Notes: generated from the sequence alone by a model not told the origin. A stretch of 64,000 nucleotides of DNA from Staphylococcus sp. NAM3COL9 (GCF_001431205.1 NZ_LGPC01000016.1:262141-326140); one strand, 5' to 3'. Positions 1 through 10,128 are shown, numbered from the stretch's first letter. Made by a program: numbers and translations.

Positions 1-193
1 AGACTCACACGGACGCTATCATTACATCAAAAATAACTTATCACCATTAAACTCTCAAGCCTATTTGATGACGGAAGCGGTGAATTATGGTCAACAACTT
101 CAAGATGAAGTATCCCAACCCCAACCTCAAGTTGTATCAGCCAACCCACCTCAAGGTTGGTTCTCTAAAATACGTAGCACCTTCAAAAAATAA
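1..193 (+). CDS. 3' end of an unrecognised protein (partial)
   Basis: An open frame enters at the window edge (first full codon at base 2) and stops with TAA at 191-193, giving about 63 C-terminal residues. The visible part is hydrophilic. It has a Pro/Gln-rich linker (QPQPQVV) followed by a basic tail with one Trp (GWFSKIRSTFKK). There is no membrane segment or motif I can assign to a family. A hairpin follows at 211-255, so this is the last gene of its unit. Function unknown. Confidence 0.6.
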   Translation, partial: DSHGRYHYIKNNLSPLNSQAYLMTEAVNYGQQLQDEVSQPQPQVVSANPPQGWFSKIRSTFKK

Positions 194-210
194 TCCATCA
201 CATTATATAA

Positions 211-255
211 AGCGCTGAATACTTCGTTTAAAAAGTGCGCATTCAGCGTTATTTA
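211..255 (+). terminator. Probable terminator of the leading partial gene
   Basis: CGCTGAAT pairs with ATTCAGCG across a loop of about 20 bases, followed by a T-rich stretch. It lies 18 bases after the stop codon and can also serve the convergent minus-strand gene. Confidence 0.55.
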
Positions 256-282
256 TTATACAATAGCACCTTCCCTTATATA

Positions 283-1146
283 TTAATAATGCTTCCATAC
301 ATAATTATAAAGTTTAGACATCACCCACTTGTGTATCGGTGCTTGTGATAATAAATATACTAGCCAAGGCAATGCGGGTTCATAATGATTTAAACCAATA
401 ACACATCTATAACTCGTTACTGACGTTCTAAATTCGAGCATTCCATCTTTTTCTCCTTTTTTACTTACTAGTAAACCACCTGTTACTTTTAAAATAAAAT
501 TGGTTGGTGAGCTGTATGCTTTTTCCATTTTTATTAATGGATATGGAAAAAACTTCAAGTTAATTTCAAAGCGTCGTTCTGTTTGTTTAATTCTAATCCA
601 TCCTAAACTACATTCTTTTAAATATTGTTCATACATGTCAACAAGTTGTATTGCGTTAATTTCTTTTGTAAGTAACATATGTTGGAATGAATAGACTTTT
701 TTATATTTATTTTGCATACGTCTCGAACATTTACCTACCCTATTTATAACTTTAGATCCTGACATATCGATTACTTTGACGTTTTGCGAATCAAATATAT
801 TCTTGAATTGATTATTATACTTTTTTTTCACGTTCAATATATGAATTCTCTTATCACTACATGTAGGTAATACGTGTAATATATTTTCAATAGCCCACAC
901 ATGCATACTATACAAATACCCTTGTAAATATGCGTTGGGAAGCGCTGCTTTATTGGTTATATATATAATATGATGCATTTGTTTTAATGTGCGTTGCAAT
1001 TCATGAGTTTGGAATACATTTGTTGCCACAAAAACACTATTCAAATGTGCAATATTATTATTTGTATAAACTTTATGATGCTTTTGTAATTTTTTAATTA
1101 ATTGATTACCTAAATGACAATTCGCACCAAATATAAACACTTTCAT
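283..1146 (-). CDS. NAD(P)-binding Rossmann-fold protein, atypical SDR/epimerase-like
   Basis: This 287-residue protein opens with a beta-strand and nucleotide-binding loop typical of atypical short-chain dehydrogenases (MKVFIFGANCHLGNQL). The middle Gly of the usual GxxGxxG is replaced by Cys. The C-terminal third (around WIRIKQTERRFEINLKFF and the ending ALPWLVYLLSQAPIHKW) resembles the beta-rich tail found on some bacterial NAD-epimerase-like proteins; that comparison is from memory. The start is chosen because AGGAGCG lies just upstream of ATG. It is transcribed convergently with the partial gene and divergently from dsdA. The substrate is unknown, and a non-catalytic role is possible given the altered glycine motif. 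Confidence 0.7.
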   Translation of the reverse strand: MKVFIFGANCHLGNQLIKKLQKHHKVYTNNNIAHLNSVFVATNVFQTHELQRTLKQMHHIIYITNKAALPNAYLQGYLYSMHVWAIENILHVLPTCSDKRIHILNVKKKYNNQFKNIFDSQNVKVIDMSGSKVINRVGKCSRRMQNKYKKVYSFQHMLLTKEINAIQLVDMYEQYLKECSLGWIRIKQTERRFEINLKFFPYPLIKMEKAYSSPTNFILKVTGGLLVSKKGEKDGMLEFRTSVTSYRCVIGLNHYEPALPWLVYLLSQAPIHKWVMSKLYNYVWKHY

Positions 1147-1297
1147 TGTTATCGCTCCTATTTACACTCTAGTTGGTAATTAATTAGATATTTTAAAAAT
1201 GATGTATCAAATGATATCATTCGTTTCATTCGCATTTTAACACACTATTTTTGCTATAATTAATAAATGAAAGATTTCGTATTATAGGAGGATTTTT

Positions 1298-2599
1298 ATG
1301 CTTGAATTAGAAAAATTAAAACATAGCTTCCCTTTGATTAATAATATGCAACAATATAAACCTATCTTTTGGGAAAATCCCAAATTTCGTCAAGTTGAAC
1401 CATTACCTTTTTCAATAGAGGATATGGAAGATGCAGCATCACGTCTCGAACGATTTAGTAGTTATATACGCAAAGTATTTCCCGAAACAGAGAAAGATCA
1501 TGGGTTAATTGAATCACCATTAAAGCCCATACCCTTGATGCACAATCACCTTTCTCAAACGGAACAATATGGAGCTAACGGGAATTTATGGCTTAAATGC
1601 GATAGTCATCTTGCTATCTCAGGTTCTATCAAGGCTCGAGGCGGTATTTATGAAGTCCTTAAGCTGGCTGAAACGATAGCAATGGAGCATGGTGATCTCA
1701 AATTGACAGATGATTATCGTATTCTAGAGGGACCACATTATAAAGAATTATTCAGTAAATATAATGTTTCAGTTGGCTCAACTGGCAACTTAGGTTTAAG
1801 TATAGGTATCATGAGTGCCAAACTTGGTTTCAGCGTTACTGTACACATGTCCAGTGATGCCCGTCAATGGAAAAAAGATTTACTACGTACTCGTGGTGTA
1901 GAGGTCGTGGAACATCAATCTGACTACCAATTTGCTGTTGCAGAGGGTAGAAAAAGTGCAGAACATGATGCATCTTGTCACTTTGTTGATGATGAAGGCT
2001 CCGCTGATTTATTCCTAGGTTATACCGTAGCTGCATTGCGCCTAAGAACACAATTAGATAGTCAAAATATTCAAGTAGATGCTGACCACCCACTTTTCGT
2101 TTATTTGCCATGTGGCGTTGGTGGCGGCCCTGGCGGTGTTGCTTTTGGATTAAAAACAGTCTTTGGTGAGCACGTTTATTGTATTTTTGCCGAACCGACA
2201 CATGCACCTTGTATGTTACTAGGAATGATGACGCAATTGCACGATGAAATTTCAGTGACTGATATTGGATTAGACGGACGTACCGATGCAGATGGACTTG
2301 CTGTGTCACGCCCTTCTCGTTTAGTGGGTCAAATCATGAACTCACTTTTATATGGCGCATTTACAATTGATGATAAGCAAATGTATCGATACTTATATAT
2401 GTTAAGCGAGAAAGAAGATATCTTTATCGAACCATCTGCCGCTTCAGGTTTTGCTGGCATTGCTACAGCTACAAAACACGCTAAAAACAAAGGTATTCGT
2501 ATTGAAAATGCCAACCACATCGTGTGGGCTACAGGTGGAAACATGGTACCAAAAGAAGAAATGATGAAATATGTCGCCTATGGTCAAAGTTTAATTTAA
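1298..2599 (+). CDS. dsdA: D-serine ammonia-lyase (D-serine deaminase)
   Basis: This 433-residue PLP enzyme converts D-serine to pyruvate and ammonia in the cytosol. The PLP lysine lies in SGSIKARGG near residue 112. The phosphate-binding and glycine-rich loops follow at [11 protein letters not shown] and [10 protein letters not shown], and the length is normal for DsdA. The start has a strong AGGAGG site. It stands alone, with a strong terminator after it and the his operon beginning about 270 bases downstream. No dsdC-type activator or dsdX permease is adjacent. In S. saprophyticus, D-serine deaminase is associated with growth in urine, where D-serine is abundant; most other staphylococci lack it. 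Confidence 0.93.
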   Translation: MLELEKLKHSFPLINNMQQYKPIFWENPKFRQVEPLPFSIEDMEDAASRLERFSSYIRKVFPETEKDHGLIESPLKPIPLMHNHLSQTEQYGANGNLWLKCDSHLAISGSIKARGGIYEVLKLAETIAMEHGDLKLTDDYRILEGPHYKELFSKYNVSVGSTGNLGLSIGIMSAKLGFSVTVHMSSDARQWKKDLLRTRGVEVVEHQSDYQFAVAEGRKSAEHDASCHFVDDEGSADLFLGYTVAALRLRTQLDSQNIQVDADHPLFVYLPCGVGGGPGGVAFGLKTVFGEHVYCIFAEPTHAPCMLLGMMTQLHDEISVTDIGLDGRTDADGLAVSRPSRLVGQIMNSLLYGAFTIDDKQMYRYLYMLSEKEDIFIEPSAASGFAGIATATKHAKNKGIRIENANHIVWATGGNMVPKEEMMKYVAYGQSLI

Positions 2600-2645
2600 T
2601 ATGTTTAATTAAAAATAGCTGATTGTTATTTAGTCAGCTTATTGA

Positions 2646-2694
2646 GAACGGTAATATGAAATCATAGTTTAATTTCATATTACCGTTCCTTTTT
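2646..2694 (+). terminator. Strong terminator after dsdA
   Basis: A 17-base perfect stem (GAACGGTAATATGAAAT with its complement at 2672-2688) has a 9-base loop and is followed by a T run. It separates dsdA from the his operon. Confidence 0.85.
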
Positions 2695-2772
2695 AGTAAC
2701 TTTCTCACATTTCTTTAAGTAAGAAACTTTTAGTTATATAATTTAAATAAAATCCTATTTTCTGAATATTTA

Positions 2773-2801
2773 TTGAATTTAGAAAATAACTATGTTAAAG
2801 T
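2773..2801 (+). promoter_or_regulatory. Possible his operon promoter
   Basis: TTGAAT (2773-2778) and TAAAGT (2796-2801) are separated by 17 bases, about 65 bases before the hisZ start. Each hexamer matches the sigma-A consensus at four of six positions. I saw no T-box, attenuator leader peptide or riboswitch in the 170-base leader, so the regulatory mechanism is not visible. Confidence 0.35.
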
Positions 2802-2865
2802 ATTCTTTATCAATTCACTTTAGTTCGGTAGAGTAACAAAGTAAAAAATAAAGGATGGTCATATC

Positions 2866-3681
2866 ATGAATACAACGACACTTATTAATAACAAAGAATT
2901 TGAATTAGCATTTTTAAAACATTTTAAACAAGCTGGATTCAAACTCGTAGATTTTAGTTTTATCGAATCACTGTCATGGCAAACACTTACTACAGACGAT
3001 TTGCAGCAAATGACTGAGCGCAGTTTCTGGCAACATGACCATCATATCTTTGCATTACGAAATGATTTTACCGATCAATTATTACGTTATTACAGTAATT
3101 ATCCACCACAATATCAAAGTGTCGCGTACACCGGCCCTATTGTTCGTGATAATGAAGTCTATACTCAATTAGGTATCGAACATTATAATCCAACAATTAC
3201 AGATATGCAAAATGACTTCACCACTTTTTATGACTATATCAAAGCAACATTAAATGATGATATTGATTTTGTAATTTTAGGACATTATCAACTGATAGAT
3301 TTACTTCTATCACCTAAAGAACAAACCCAAGATGTATTGAAACTCATACAAGAACGCAATATTTCAGAACTTACATCTCAATTAGGTATAGCTCATCCCG
3401 TTGTTCAATTGCTCACTACTAAGACAACAGAACAACTTGATTTATTAAGTCAGTTATTCCCACATGACCATCGAACAATACAAGCATTACTTCGATGGGA
3501 ACAGTGGTTTAAATCTCAAGATATTACTAATATTCACTTAGATATCACGCCACAACCGCCACGTTCTTATTACAAAGGTGCTTTTATGAGATGTCATCTT
3601 AAAAATAATAAATCACAACAACTTACAGGTGGTTTTTACAAAGGTGAGTTAGAAGGCTTTGGACTTGGATTTATACTTTAA
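2866..3681 (+). CDS. hisZ: ATP phosphoribosyltransferase regulatory subunit
   Basis: HisZ is a catalytically dead histidyl-tRNA-synthetase-like subunit that pairs with short-form HisG in the first step of histidine synthesis. This 271-residue version is short (many HisZ are about 390 residues), as is usual in staphylococci. Class II synthetase-like motif 2 is seen around YTGPIVRDNEVYTQLGIEHY, and the C-terminus ends in GGFYKGELEGFGLGFIL. It is the first gene of the his operon, with hisG 19 bases downstream. The start has AAGGATG upstream. Confidence 0.88.
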   Translation: MNTTTLINNKEFELAFLKHFKQAGFKLVDFSFIESLSWQTLTTDDLQQMTERSFWQHDHHIFALRNDFTDQLLRYYSNYPPQYQSVAYTGPIVRDNEVYTQLGIEHYNPTITDMQNDFTTFYDYIKATLNDDIDFVILGHYQLIDLLLSPKEQTQDVLKLIQERNISELTSQLGIAHPVVQLLTTKTTEQLDLLSQLFPHDHRTIQALLRWEQWFKSQDITNIHLDITPQPPRSYYKGAFMRCHLKNNKSQQLTGGFYKGELEGFGLGFIL

Positions 3682-3700
3682 TTAAAAGGGAGAGAACATC

Positions 3701-4318
3701 ATGCTTACTGTAGCTTTAGCAAAAGGAAGATTATTAAAAAGCTTCATTGCTTATTTGAATGAGGTGAATGAACAAGAACTTGTACGAGCATTGGAACAAA
3801 GAGAGCGTCAGTTACTCATCTCTGTAGGAGGAATACAATTTGTTTTAGTTAAAGGAAGCGATGTACCTATTTATGTGGAACAAGGCGTTGCAGATGTAGG
3901 TATCGTAGGTAGTGATATCTTAGAAGAAGGTAATTACACAATCAATAATTTACTTGATTTACCTTTTGGTGCTTGTCACTTTGCATTAGCGGCTAAACCA
4001 GATACAACAACTTTTACGAAGGTTGCTACCTCATATACTAAAACGGCCAGAAAATATTTTGAAGCCCAAGGATTAGACGTAGAATTAGTAAAACTCTCTG
4101 GTTCTATCGAGTTGGCATGTTTAGTCGATATGGTAGATGGCATTGTAGATATCGTTCAAACAGGTACAACTTTAAAATCGAATGGCTTAGTTGAAAAAGA
4201 TACTATTAAAAATATTAATGCTAAATTAATTACAAATAAACAATCTTATTTTAAAAAATCAACTGAGATAGATGATTTTATACAAACATTGGAGGTGTCT
4301 CTCATTGATTATAAATAA
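3701..4318 (+). CDS. hisG: ATP phosphoribosyltransferase, short form
   Basis: HisG condenses ATP and PRPP to phosphoribosyl-ATP, the committed step of histidine synthesis. At 205 residues it is the short form that lacks the C-terminal regulatory domain and therefore needs HisZ, which is encoded just upstream. Characteristic segments are [10 protein letters not shown] at the N-terminus, [13 protein letters not shown], and the PRPP loop [15 protein letters not shown]. Its last 14 bases overlap the start of hisD. A clear AGGGAGAG ribosome site precedes ATG. Confidence 0.95.
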   Translation: MLTVALAKGRLLKSFIAYLNEVNEQELVRALEQRERQLLISVGGIQFVLVKGSDVPIYVEQGVADVGIVGSDILEEGNYTINNLLDLPFGACHFALAAKPDTTTFTKVATSYTKTARKYFEAQGLDVELVKLSGSIELACLVDMVDGIVDIVQTGTTLKSNGLVEKDTIKNINAKLITNKQSYFKKSTEIDDFIQTLEVSLIDYK

Positions 4319-5570
4319 AACTACATTTTTAAAGGACTATTTAAATCAAGCCGCATTAAACGAAGCTTTATATCCTCTAGTTAAGGATATTTGTGACAAG
4401 GTAAAGCTTCAAGGTGACCAAGCTTTAAAAACTTATAACCAACAACTTGATCAAGTAGAGACATCAGAACTTGAAATTCCTTATGAAGCTTTAGAAACTG
4501 CCTATAATCGCATTGATAATGCATTACGTGATGCACTTCAACAAAGTCACACACGTATCAAAGCTTATCAAACTTCTATTAAATCTACGGAACAACAAGG
4601 GTCTAATGAATGTTATGAAATGTATCATCCATTAGAACGTGTCGGCGTATACGTACCAGGTGGTAAAGCAAGCTATCCTTCTACTGTGTTAATGACTGTC
4701 ACATTAGCTAAGGTAGCTGGAGTTAAAAATATTTTTGTTGTCACACCACCGCAAACTCAAGGATTACCTGATATTGTTTTAGCAGCTTGCTATATAGCAG
4801 GTGTCGATAGAGTATTTCAGGTTGGTGGCGCACAAAGCATCGCAGCTCTTGCTTATGGTACAGAAACAATACCTAAAGTAGATAAAATTGTAGGCCCAGG
4901 CAATCAGTATGTTGCCTATGCAAAAAAATATCTCTTTGGTCAAGTAGGTATCGATCAAATTGCTGGTCCAAGTGAAATCGCCCTAATTATAGATGAGACG
5001 GCTGATTTAGATGCTGTAACTTATGACGTATTTGCTCAAGCAGAGCACGATGAGCTTGCGAGAACGTTTGTGATTAGTGAAAATAAAGACTTATTACAAC
5101 AACTCGAACAAAAAATCCAACAAACTTTAAGCCAAATTGAACGTCAACCTATCGTTCAAGCAAGCTTAGCAAACAATCATTTTTTAATTTCAGTAGATAA
5201 CTTTAATGAAGCATGTGATTTAATGAATCAAATCGCGCCAGAACATGCATCAATTCAAACAGCTTCACCACGTAATTACCTAAATCATGTGCGTTATGTA
5301 GGTGCGCTATTCTTAGGACATTATTCTCCAGAAGTTATAGGTGATTATGTAGCGGGACCGAGTCATGTATTACCGACCAATCAAACTGCAAGATTTACCA
5401 ATGGTTTATCCGTTAATGATTTTTTAACACGTCATTCTGTGATTGATCTATCTGAGTCTACCTTTGAAAAAATTGAAGGTTCTGCACGTAAGCTTGCTCA
5501 TATTGAACAACTTTATAACCATGAACAATCTATAGAAATGAGATCATCAAAGGAGCCACGTAATGATTAG
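4305..5570 (+). CDS. hisD: Histidinol dehydrogenase
   Basis: HisD is a zinc enzyme catalysing the last two NAD-dependent oxidations of L-histidinol to L-histidine. The 421-residue frame contains [19 protein letters not shown], the zinc/substrate region AEHDE, and HASIQT. I place the start at the TTG at 4305 because GGAGGTG lies seven bases before it; a longer in-frame extension into hisG has no ribosome site. It overlaps hisG by 14 bases and hisC by 8 bases, consistent with translational coupling. Confidence 0.95.
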   Translation: MIINKTTFLKDYLNQAALNEALYPLVKDICDKVKLQGDQALKTYNQQLDQVETSELEIPYEALETAYNRIDNALRDALQQSHTRIKAYQTSIKSTEQQGSNECYEMYHPLERVGVYVPGGKASYPSTVLMTVTLAKVAGVKNIFVVTPPQTQGLPDIVLAACYIAGVDRVFQVGGAQSIAALAYGTETIPKVDKIVGPGNQYVAYAKKYLFGQVGIDQIAGPSEIALIIDETADLDAVTYDVFAQAEHDELARTFVISENKDLLQQLEQKIQQTLSQIERQPIVQASLANNHFLISVDNFNEACDLMNQIAPEHASIQTASPRNYLNHVRYVGALFLGHYSPEVIGDYVAGPSHVLPTNQTARFTNGLSVNDFLTRHSVIDLSESTFEKIEGSARKLAHIEQLYNHEQSIEMRSSKEPRND

Positions 5571-6567
5571 AATTAACAAAAATGAAAGTCCACTCCGTCC
5601 ATTATCCGATTCACAATTGGCAACGATTATTCAAGAAGCACCATTTAATTTCTATCCAGATGACGAATATGAGCGTTTTAAAGCGGCTTATGCAAATTAT
5701 TATAACCTTTCAGCTAAACAAATTATTGCAGGTAATGGTTCTGATGAATTAATTCAAAAATTAATGCTGATTATGCCAGAAGGTCCAGTACTTACATTGA
5801 ATCCAGATTTTTTTATGTATCAAGCCTATGCCTATCAAGTTAATCGTCCAATTGAATTTGTGAATGCTGAGTCAGATTTATCCTTCGATTTGGAGTGTAT
5901 TTTGCAACGTATAGACGAAATTCAGCCTGCGTTCTTTATCATGAGTAATCCACATAATCCATCAGGCAAGCAATATAGCCTGACGTTCTTAAAAGCAATT
6001 GGGGATAAGATGGAAACATTAGGTGGCTATTTCATCATAGATGAGGCTTATTTAGATTTTGGTAATACTTATCAAATAGAGATGCAACCGCACATTTTAC
6101 AAATGCGTACACTTTCAAAAGCCTTTGGTATTGCTGGATTAAGACTAGGCATGCTCATCAGTACGCCCGAAACAATTCAAAAAATTAAAAGCATTGAACA
6201 CCCTTACCCATTAAATACAATTACATTGCATATTGCTTTATATATGTTTGAACATACAGAAATGCTTAACAATTTTATAAATCATCAAAGACAACTTGCT
6301 ATGAAATTACGCAATATGTTTAATGAATTAGTATCAGATATCATGGTCGTATTTCCTTCCTCGACTAACTTTGTTTTAACAAAGGGAACTGCAGCACAAA
6401 GTTTAGGCGCATTTATTAAAACGCACGGTTTCCTTCCTAGAGTCTATGACGAAAACGAAATGGCTGATTATGTTCGTTATTCTATAGCTACAGATGAACA
6501 GTTAGATGAATTAGAAGCAATCATTAAAAATTGGAGGTCTCAATATGATTTATCAAAAATCACGTAA
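5563..6567 (+). CDS. hisC: Histidinol-phosphate aminotransferase
   Basis: This fold-type I PLP aminotransferase (334 residues) converts imidazole-acetol phosphate and glutamate to histidinol phosphate. The PLP lysine lies in RTLSKAFGIAGLRLG near residue 186. SNPHNPSGK and IIDEAYLDF are the cofactor-binding asparagine and aspartate segments. It begins inside the last codons of hisD behind AAAGGAG and overlaps hisB by 23 bases. It is somewhat shorter than the typical 350-360 residues, as in other staphylococcal HisC proteins. Confidence 0.94.
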   Translation: MIRINKNESPLRPLSDSQLATIIQEAPFNFYPDDEYERFKAAYANYYNLSAKQIIAGNGSDELIQKLMLIMPEGPVLTLNPDFFMYQAYAYQVNRPIEFVNAESDLSFDLECILQRIDEIQPAFFIMSNPHNPSGKQYSLTFLKAIGDKMETLGGYFIIDEAYLDFGNTYQIEMQPHILQMRTLSKAFGIAGLRLGMLISTPETIQKIKSIEHPYPLNTITLHIALYMFEHTEMLNNFINHQRQLAMKLRNMFNELVSDIMVVFPSSTNFVLTKGTAAQSLGAFIKTHGFLPRVYDENEMADYVRYSIATDEQLDELEAIIKNWRSQYDLSKIT

Positions 6568-7123
6568 TACTGCCGAAACACAATTAAATATTTCACTCGC
6601 AGATGATCATCGTGCAAGTAAGATTGATACTGGTGTGGGTTTTCTAGATCATATGCTTACCCTCTTTACTTTTCACAGCAAATTGTCAATTACAATAGAA
6701 GCAAACGGTGATACGGAAGTCGATGATCACCACGTAACTGAAGACATTGGTATCGTACTAGGTCAATTATTACTAGAATTAGTTAAAGAACGCAAAAGCT
6801 TTCAACGGTACGGTGTAAGCTATATTCCTATGGATGAAACACTTGCAAGATCAGTTGTAGATATCAGTGGTCGTCCGTATTTATCATTTAATGCAGCTTT
6901 GAGTAAAGAAAAAGTCGGTACATTTGATACTGAACTAGTAGATGAATTCTTTCGCGCATTGGTGATTAACGCACGATTAACAACACATATTGATTTATTA
7001 CGTGGCGGCAATACACATCACGAAATTGAAGGCATTTTTAAATCATTTGCACGTGCCCTAAAAGAAGCATTAGCAAGTAATGATTCAGAAGGTATACCCT
7101 CTTCTAAGGGTGTGATCGAATGA
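6545..7123 (+). CDS. hisB: Imidazoleglycerol-phosphate dehydratase
   Basis: This monofunctional manganese-dependent dehydratase (192 residues) converts imidazole glycerol phosphate to imidazole acetol phosphate. The two internally duplicated metal-binding His clusters are visible as DHHVTED (about residues 61-67) and HEIEGIFKSFARALKEA (about 159-175). FLDHMLTLFTFHS is the first conserved block. The N-terminal histidinol phosphatase domain found in enterobacteria is absent. GGAGGTCT lies inside hisC just before ATG. The gene overlaps hisH by 4 bases. Confidence 0.96.
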   Translation: MIYQKSRNTAETQLNISLADDHRASKIDTGVGFLDHMLTLFTFHSKLSITIEANGDTEVDDHHVTEDIGIVLGQLLLELVKERKSFQRYGVSYIPMDETLARSVVDISGRPYLSFNAALSKEKVGTFDTELVDEFFRALVINARLTTHIDLLRGGNTHHEIEGIFKSFARALKEALASNDSEGIPSSKGVIE

Positions 7124-7695
7124 TTGCTATCATAGATTACGGTCTAGGAAATATTAAAAATGTACAACGTGCGGTGGAACATTTGGGCTATGAAACGATA
7201 CTGACAGATAAGCAAAGTGAAATAGAAGCTGCAGATATCATCATATTACCTGGTGTTGGTCATTTTAAAGACGCAATGCAAGCAATTCAATCACGTGGTT
7301 TAGCAACTGTGTTACAGTCAGTTACAGACAAACCGATTATAGGTATCTGCCTTGGCATGCAACTCTTATATAATTGGAGTGCAGAAGGAAATGTCGAAGG
7401 TTTAAAACTTTTCCCAGGAAATATTGTTCCAATCCAAACACCCTATCCTGTGCCACATTTAGGCTGGAATAATTTAATTAGCAACCACCCTCAATTAGCA
7501 CAAGATGTATATTTCGTACATTCATATCAAGCTGAAATGTCTGAACATGTCGTGGCTTTCGCTGAATACGGTAATCCAATTCCAGCAATTGTTCAATATA
7601 AACACTATATCGGCATTCAATTTCATCCAGAAAAAAGTGGAGCCGATGGATTAACTATACTCAACCAATCATTGAAAGGCGGTTTCTTATTATGA
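7120..7695 (+). CDS. hisH: Imidazole glycerol phosphate synthase, glutaminase subunit
   Basis: HisH is a class I glutamine amidotransferase that releases ammonia and channels it to HisF. The nucleophilic Cys is in GICLGMQLL (about residue 77), and the His/Glu of the triad are in FHPEKSG near the C-terminus. It is 191 residues, normal for the family. It has four-base ATGA overlaps with hisB upstream and hisA downstream. Confidence 0.96.
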   Translation: MIAIIDYGLGNIKNVQRAVEHLGYETILTDKQSEIEAADIIILPGVGHFKDAMQAIQSRGLATVLQSVTDKPIIGICLGMQLLYNWSAEGNVEGLKLFPGNIVPIQTPYPVPHLGWNNLISNHPQLAQDVYFVHSYQAEMSEHVVAFAEYGNPIPAIVQYKHYIGIQFHPEKSGADGLTILNQSLKGGFLL

Positions 7696-8396
7696 TTAAA
7701 CTTTGGCCAGCAATTGATTTAATCAATGCTACAAGTGTGCGACTAACTGAAGGTAAATATGATTCAGAAGAAAAAATGCCCCGTAGCGCTGAAGAAAGCA
7801 TCCAATTTTATAACCAGTTTAACTATGTTGATCGTATTCACATTGTCGATTTAATCGGCGCAAAACAGCAATCATCTATTGAAAGAAATTATATAAAAGC
7901 GTTAAGACAACTTACTAACAAACCAATGGAAGTTGGCGGCGGTATTAGAAGTATCGACACAATAGAAGCTTATTTCGATGATGGTATTGACTATTGTATT
8001 GTTGGTACGAAAGGTATTCAAGATTTAACATGGTTAGAACAAATGGCAAATCAGTATCCACATCGTATATATATCTCTGTTGATGCTTATCGTCGTGAAG
8101 TAAAAATCAATGGTTGGGAACAAGACGCTCAACTAGATCTATTTGATTTAGTTAACAAAATGGAACGCTTCCCACTTGGTGGAATTATCTATACAGATAT
8201 TTCTAAAGATGGCCGTCTTGAAGGACCTAACTTTGAAATAACAGGACAATTAGTCGAAGCATCTGACAAACAAATTATTGCTTCAGGTGGTATACGAAAC
8301 CAACAAGACTTAACACAATTAGAATCACTAGGCGTCTATGCTGCTATCGTCGGTAAAGCAGCACATAATGCTGATTTTTGGGAGGGGTTATCATGA
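7692..8396 (+). CDS. hisA: ProFAR isomerase
   Basis: HisA is a TIM-barrel isomerase converting ProFAR to PRFAR (234 residues). The N-terminal catalytic Asp lies in [14 protein letters not shown] and the opposite catalytic Asp in [10 protein letters not shown]. Phosphate-binding loops are at GGGIRS and ASGGIRN. The expected aspartate-containing strand is present, so this is not a HisA/TrpF generalist by sequence. It overlaps hisH by 4 bases and hisF by 4 bases. Confidence 0.95.
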   Translation: MIKLWPAIDLINATSVRLTEGKYDSEEKMPRSAEESIQFYNQFNYVDRIHIVDLIGAKQQSSIERNYIKALRQLTNKPMEVGGGIRSIDTIEAYFDDGIDYCIVGTKGIQDLTWLEQMANQYPHRIYISVDAYRREVKINGWEQDAQLDLFDLVNKMERFPLGGIIYTDISKDGRLEGPNFEITGQLVEASDKQIIASGGIRNQQDLTQLESLGVYAAIVGKAAHNADFWEGLS

Positions 8397-9151
8397 TTAA
8401 AAAGAGAATCATCCCCTGTTTAGATGTAAAAGATGGTCGCGTAGTTAAAGGTATTCAATTTAAAGGGTTACGCGATATTGGTAATCCAGTAGACTATGCA
8501 CTTTATTACAATGACCAAGGTGCAGATGAGCTAGTCTTTTTAGATATTTCCCGAACAGAAGCAGGTCACGATCTCGTGCTTGATGTCATTGAGGAAACTG
8601 CCGAAAAATTATTTATACCCCTTACTGTAGGTGGCGGTATTGCTAATTTAGATGATATATCACAATTACTTAATCATGGCGCAGACAAAGTTTCACTAAA
8701 TTCAAGCGCACTTAAAAATCCAGAGTTCATTAAACAAGCGAGTGAAAAATTTGGAAGTCAGTGCATTTGTATCGCTATTGATAGCAATTATGATGATGCA
8801 CTGAACGACTATTATTGCTATACGCATGGTGGTAAACAACGTACTGATAAACGTGTATATGATTGGGTACAAGAAGTAGAGACATTAGGCGCAGGTGAAC
8901 TACTCATCACAAGCATGACACATGATGGTATGAAACAAGGCTTTGATGTGAAACATTTACATGAAATTGAACAGCTTGTTAATATTCCTGTCATCGCTTC
9001 AGGTGGTGGTGGAAAACCAGATCACTTTGTTGATTTATTTAAACAAACAGATGTCTCTGCAGGGCTCGCGGCAAGTATATTACACGATAAAGAAACTACT
9101 GTAGATGAAATAAAACAAACGATGGCACAAGGAGGTATTCCCATTAGATGA
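8393..9151 (+). CDS. hisF: Imidazole glycerol phosphate synthase, cyclase subunit
   Basis: HisF uses ammonia from HisH to cyclise PRFAR to imidazole glycerol phosphate and AICAR. The 252-residue TIM barrel carries [15 protein letters not shown] (first catalytic Asp), [10 protein letters not shown], and [13 protein letters not shown] (second catalytic Asp). I choose the ATG at 8393 because GGGAGGGG ends five bases upstream; an upstream in-frame TTG would sit within that ribosome site. It overlaps hisA and hisIE by four bases each. Confidence 0.96.
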   Translation: MIKKRIIPCLDVKDGRVVKGIQFKGLRDIGNPVDYALYYNDQGADELVFLDISRTEAGHDLVLDVIEETAEKLFIPLTVGGGIANLDDISQLLNHGADKVSLNSSALKNPEFIKQASEKFGSQCICIAIDSNYDDALNDYYCYTHGGKQRTDKRVYDWVQEVETLGAGELLITSMTHDGMKQGFDVKHLHEIEQLVNIPVIASGGGGKPDHFVDLFKQTDVSAGLAASILHDKETTVDEIKQTMAQGGIPIR

Positions 9152-9777
9152 CACAACAACCTAATTTTAGTAAAGGACTCTTACCAGCAATTTTGCAAGA
9201 TGTTGATACAAAACAAGTGCTCATGCTTGGCTATATGAACGAAGCAGCATATAACAAAACATTAGCAGATGGCATTGTTTGTTTCTATTCTCGCTCTAAA
9301 GAACGTTTGTGGACCAAAGGTGAATCTTCTGGCAACACACAAGTAGTTAAAAATATTTATTTAGACTGTGATCAAGATACACTACTCATCGATGTTGTGC
9401 CAAATGGTCCAACTTGCCATACTGGTAGCCAAAGTTGCTTTAATACCGATGTTCCTTTTAATATCCAACAATTAGAACAAACTGTAACTTCAAGTGCACT
9501 ATCCAATAAAGAGAACTCATATACACAATATTTATTAAATGAGGGTCTTGAAAAAATCACCAAAAAATTTGGCGAGGAATCGTTCGAAGTCGTTATTGGT
9601 GCGATGAAATCTGATCGTAATGAAGTGACAAATGAAACTGCAGATTTAATGTATCACCTATTCGTATTATTACATGCTTTAGATATTAAATTTGAAGACG
9701 TCGAATCTGTATTAGCCCAACGTCATCAGACCTCAAATAATTTCAAAGGCGAACGTAATGATATAGATAATTGGTAA
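9148..9777 (+). CDS. hisIE: Bifunctional PR-AMP cyclohydrolase / PR-ATP pyrophosphatase
   Basis: This is a fusion of HisI (residues about 1-110) and HisE (about 115-209), performing steps 2 and 3 of histidine synthesis. The HisI part shows the zinc/magnesium cysteine and aspartate cluster DCDQDTLL and GPTCHTGSQSCF. The HisE part is an all-alpha MazG-like pyrophosphatase, EESFEVVIGA and ETADLMYHLFVLL. It is the last gene of the operon, with a four-base overlap with hisF and a long perfect hairpin about 95 bases downstream. Confidence 0.95.
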   Translation: MTQQPNFSKGLLPAILQDVDTKQVLMLGYMNEAAYNKTLADGIVCFYSRSKERLWTKGESSGNTQVVKNIYLDCDQDTLLIDVVPNGPTCHTGSQSCFNTDVPFNIQQLEQTVTSSALSNKENSYTQYLLNEGLEKITKKFGEESFEVVIGAMKSDRNEVTNETADLMYHLFVLLHALDIKFEDVESVLAQRHQTSNNFKGERNDIDNW

Positions 9778-9870
9778 AAACAACAATTGTTTTACTACGA
9801 TGTTAATCTATTTTAATTTTGGTAACGTCGCAAGCTGATTGTCGTCAGTCGATTTTAAATTTCAAAAAAA

Positions 9871-9916
9871 GAGAGCGGTACAGAAATCAAATTTTGATTT
9901 CTGTACCGCTCTCTTT
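9871..9916. terminator. Perfect 44-base palindrome downstream of hisIE
   Basis: Two 22-base arms (GAGAGCGGTACAGAAATCAA plus two bases, and the exact complement) abut with almost no loop. A-rich sequence lies on the left and TTTC on the right, so it could terminate both the his operon and the minus-strand genes beyond. Its GAAATCAAAATTTTGATTTC core is shared with hairpins at 15750-15800 and 49252-49298, so it belongs to the same repeat family. Confidence 0.75.
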
Positions 9917-9927
9917 CACTTTATATT

Positions 9928-10101
9928 TCATCTATTTTCTAAAAGTTCTTTTTTAAAAAATCCTGCTTGTTTTTCTACTGAAATCAAATCAGCATAAATG
10001 GCTTCATCCATTGAATAATAGATCACATTGCCATTTTGTACAGCTTCGTTATTATGCCATATGTTCGATTTAACAAATTCATTCTTCAATTTACCACTGC
10101 C
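9928..10101 (-). pseudogene. Truncated C-terminus of an iron-siderophore ABC substrate-binding protein
   Basis: On the minus strand an open frame of about 57 residues begins right after an in-frame TAA (10102-10104) and ends with TGA at 9928-9930. Its sequence (KNEFVKSNIWHNNEAVQNG, then NVIYYSMDEAIYADLISVEK) matches the end of FecB/FhuD-type siderophore-binding lipoproteins, which finish with W-x-x-x-x-A-V-x-x-x-x-V and a DLISxEKQ-like helix. There is no room for the other 250 or so residues, so this is a relic of a deleted gene. Family assignment is from remembered motif patterns. Confidence 0.6.
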
Positions 10102-10128
10102 TTACTAATCACAAGATTTATAATCCGC

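Noticed and set aside
1836..2309. 157-codon open frame antisense to dsdA
   Set aside because: It lies wholly inside dsdA, has histidine/glutamine-rich shadow composition and no ribosome site.
2695..2865. T-box or attenuator leader for the his operon
   Set aside because: I could not find a specifier loop, T-box sequence or leader peptide rich in histidine codons.
9781..9800. Small hairpin AACAACAATTGTTTT right after hisIE as the main terminator
   Set aside because: The stem is short (AACAATTGTT) and a far stronger 44-base palindrome lies about 75 bases on.
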